In this document: positions 63,474-64,000 of the stretch, one piece after another
How positions within the stretch are numbered: position 1 is the first letter of the stretch
Layout: each line of letters starts with the position of its first letter
NCBI GenBank assembly: GCA_030141605.1
Contig: JAQGDQ010000012.1
Location: 1,010,359 to 1,074,358, forward strand
Length of the DNA: 64,000 nt
Reading direction: 5' to 3'
Source: Tubiluchus corallicola
Lineage: Eukaryota; Priapulida; Priapulimorpha; Priapulimorphida; Tubiluchidae
Made by a program: the position numbers and the translations under genes
The notes under the pieces: generated by a model
Databases searched by the model: none
What the model was told of the DNA's origin: nothing
The model's input: only the letters and a program-made list of their open reading frames with translations

Positions 63474-64000
63474 CATCCACTTGTAATGAATTATTGCAGT
63501 TTAGTTATCAAGGATTCATGTGGCACTATAGCTGGTCAACATTGCATTCGGTCACTGGCGTTATGTCAACAGTACAGAATGCTGACAAATGCAGTAAATT
63601 TACAGTTTTTACTTAATAACTGTATATGTGCAATATAAGGCAGCCATTTCAGTGTTACACTTGTGAACTAAAAACAATATTTATGGATTTTAATGGGCAA
63701 CATTTTATGGATATTAATGAACAATTGGACACATATCATAAGAGAGGGAGGGTTGGCCATCCAAAAAGAAAATGAAAGACATGCAGGCTCACACATAAAG
63801 AAAGAGATTTGGCTACATTTTGGAATTCTTTCTAAGTAATGCACATTGCTAAGTGTAAGTAGTATCTAATAAAAACGTAAATTAATAGGATGAGTAACAC
63901 AATATTTTTTTATGTTTTAATAGTGTTCCCAAAATTTTGTACTAACATTATCACATACCATTGATTATGTATACACCATAATTTACACTAATAAAAAAAA

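Larger units (their letters stand above)
62291..64000 (+). other. 3' flank of gene C
   Basis: Contains the 3' untranslated region and then intergenic DNA. The 112-codon frame at 63278-63616 matches nothing I know and is not called. Confidence 0.5.

Noticed and set aside
63278-63616. 112-codon open frame downstream of gene C
   Set aside because: No recognisable similarity or domain, and it overlaps regulatory-looking motifs; not called as a gene.

Overview
This is an AT-rich, intron-rich eukaryotic window, most likely from an invertebrate animal: introns are GT-AG, exons are short, and relics of Penelope-like, LINE, hAT, piggyBac and Tc1/mariner elements are scattered through introns and spacers. 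I cannot name the phylum from the sequence.

The gene content is a cluster of three molybdo-flavoenzymes of the xanthine dehydrogenase / aldehyde oxidase (XDH/AOX) family. Gene A (minus strand, 9711 down to 134) shows only its first 8 exons, 345 codons, and runs off the left edge. Gene B (plus, 17191-34709) is complete: 26 exons, 1310 residues. Gene C (plus, 39791-62290) is complete: 26 exons, 1313 residues. A and B are divergent; B and C are head to tail. Exon lengths and splice phases are the same in all three copies except exon 1 (one codon longer in A) and exon 4 (86, 92 and 95 codons, a cysteine-rich linker). All visible copies keep open frames and the eight cysteines of the two [2Fe-2S] clusters. 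B and C also carry complete FAD and molybdopterin domains.

The active sites are unusual. With bovine XDH numbering, B and C keep Gln767, Glu802, Arg912, Phe1009 and Glu1261. They lack Arg880 (Glu in B, His in C) and Thr1010 (Ala in B, Phe in C). C has also lost Phe914 (Ala). The Tyr of the FAD-domain FFxxYR motif linked to NAD use in XDH is Lys/Arg here. The pair therefore looks like diverged oxidases rather than a standard xanthine dehydrogenase; substrate and electron acceptor are unknown.

Layout: 1-9711 gene A with a Tigger/pogo-like MITE, a Penelope-like GIY-YIG relic and a dispersed repeat in intron 5, a long GA/CT microsatellite in intron 2, and an inverted pair of GIY-YIG relics in intron 1; 9712-17190 A/B spacer holding a LINE relic split by a hAT element, an inverted repeat, a tandem duplication and a decayed piggyBac transposase; 17191-34709 gene B; 34710-39790 B/C spacer with no recognisable gene; 39791-62290 gene C with a hAT MITE in intron 6 and a Tc1/mariner-like element in intron 15; 62291-64000 3' flank.
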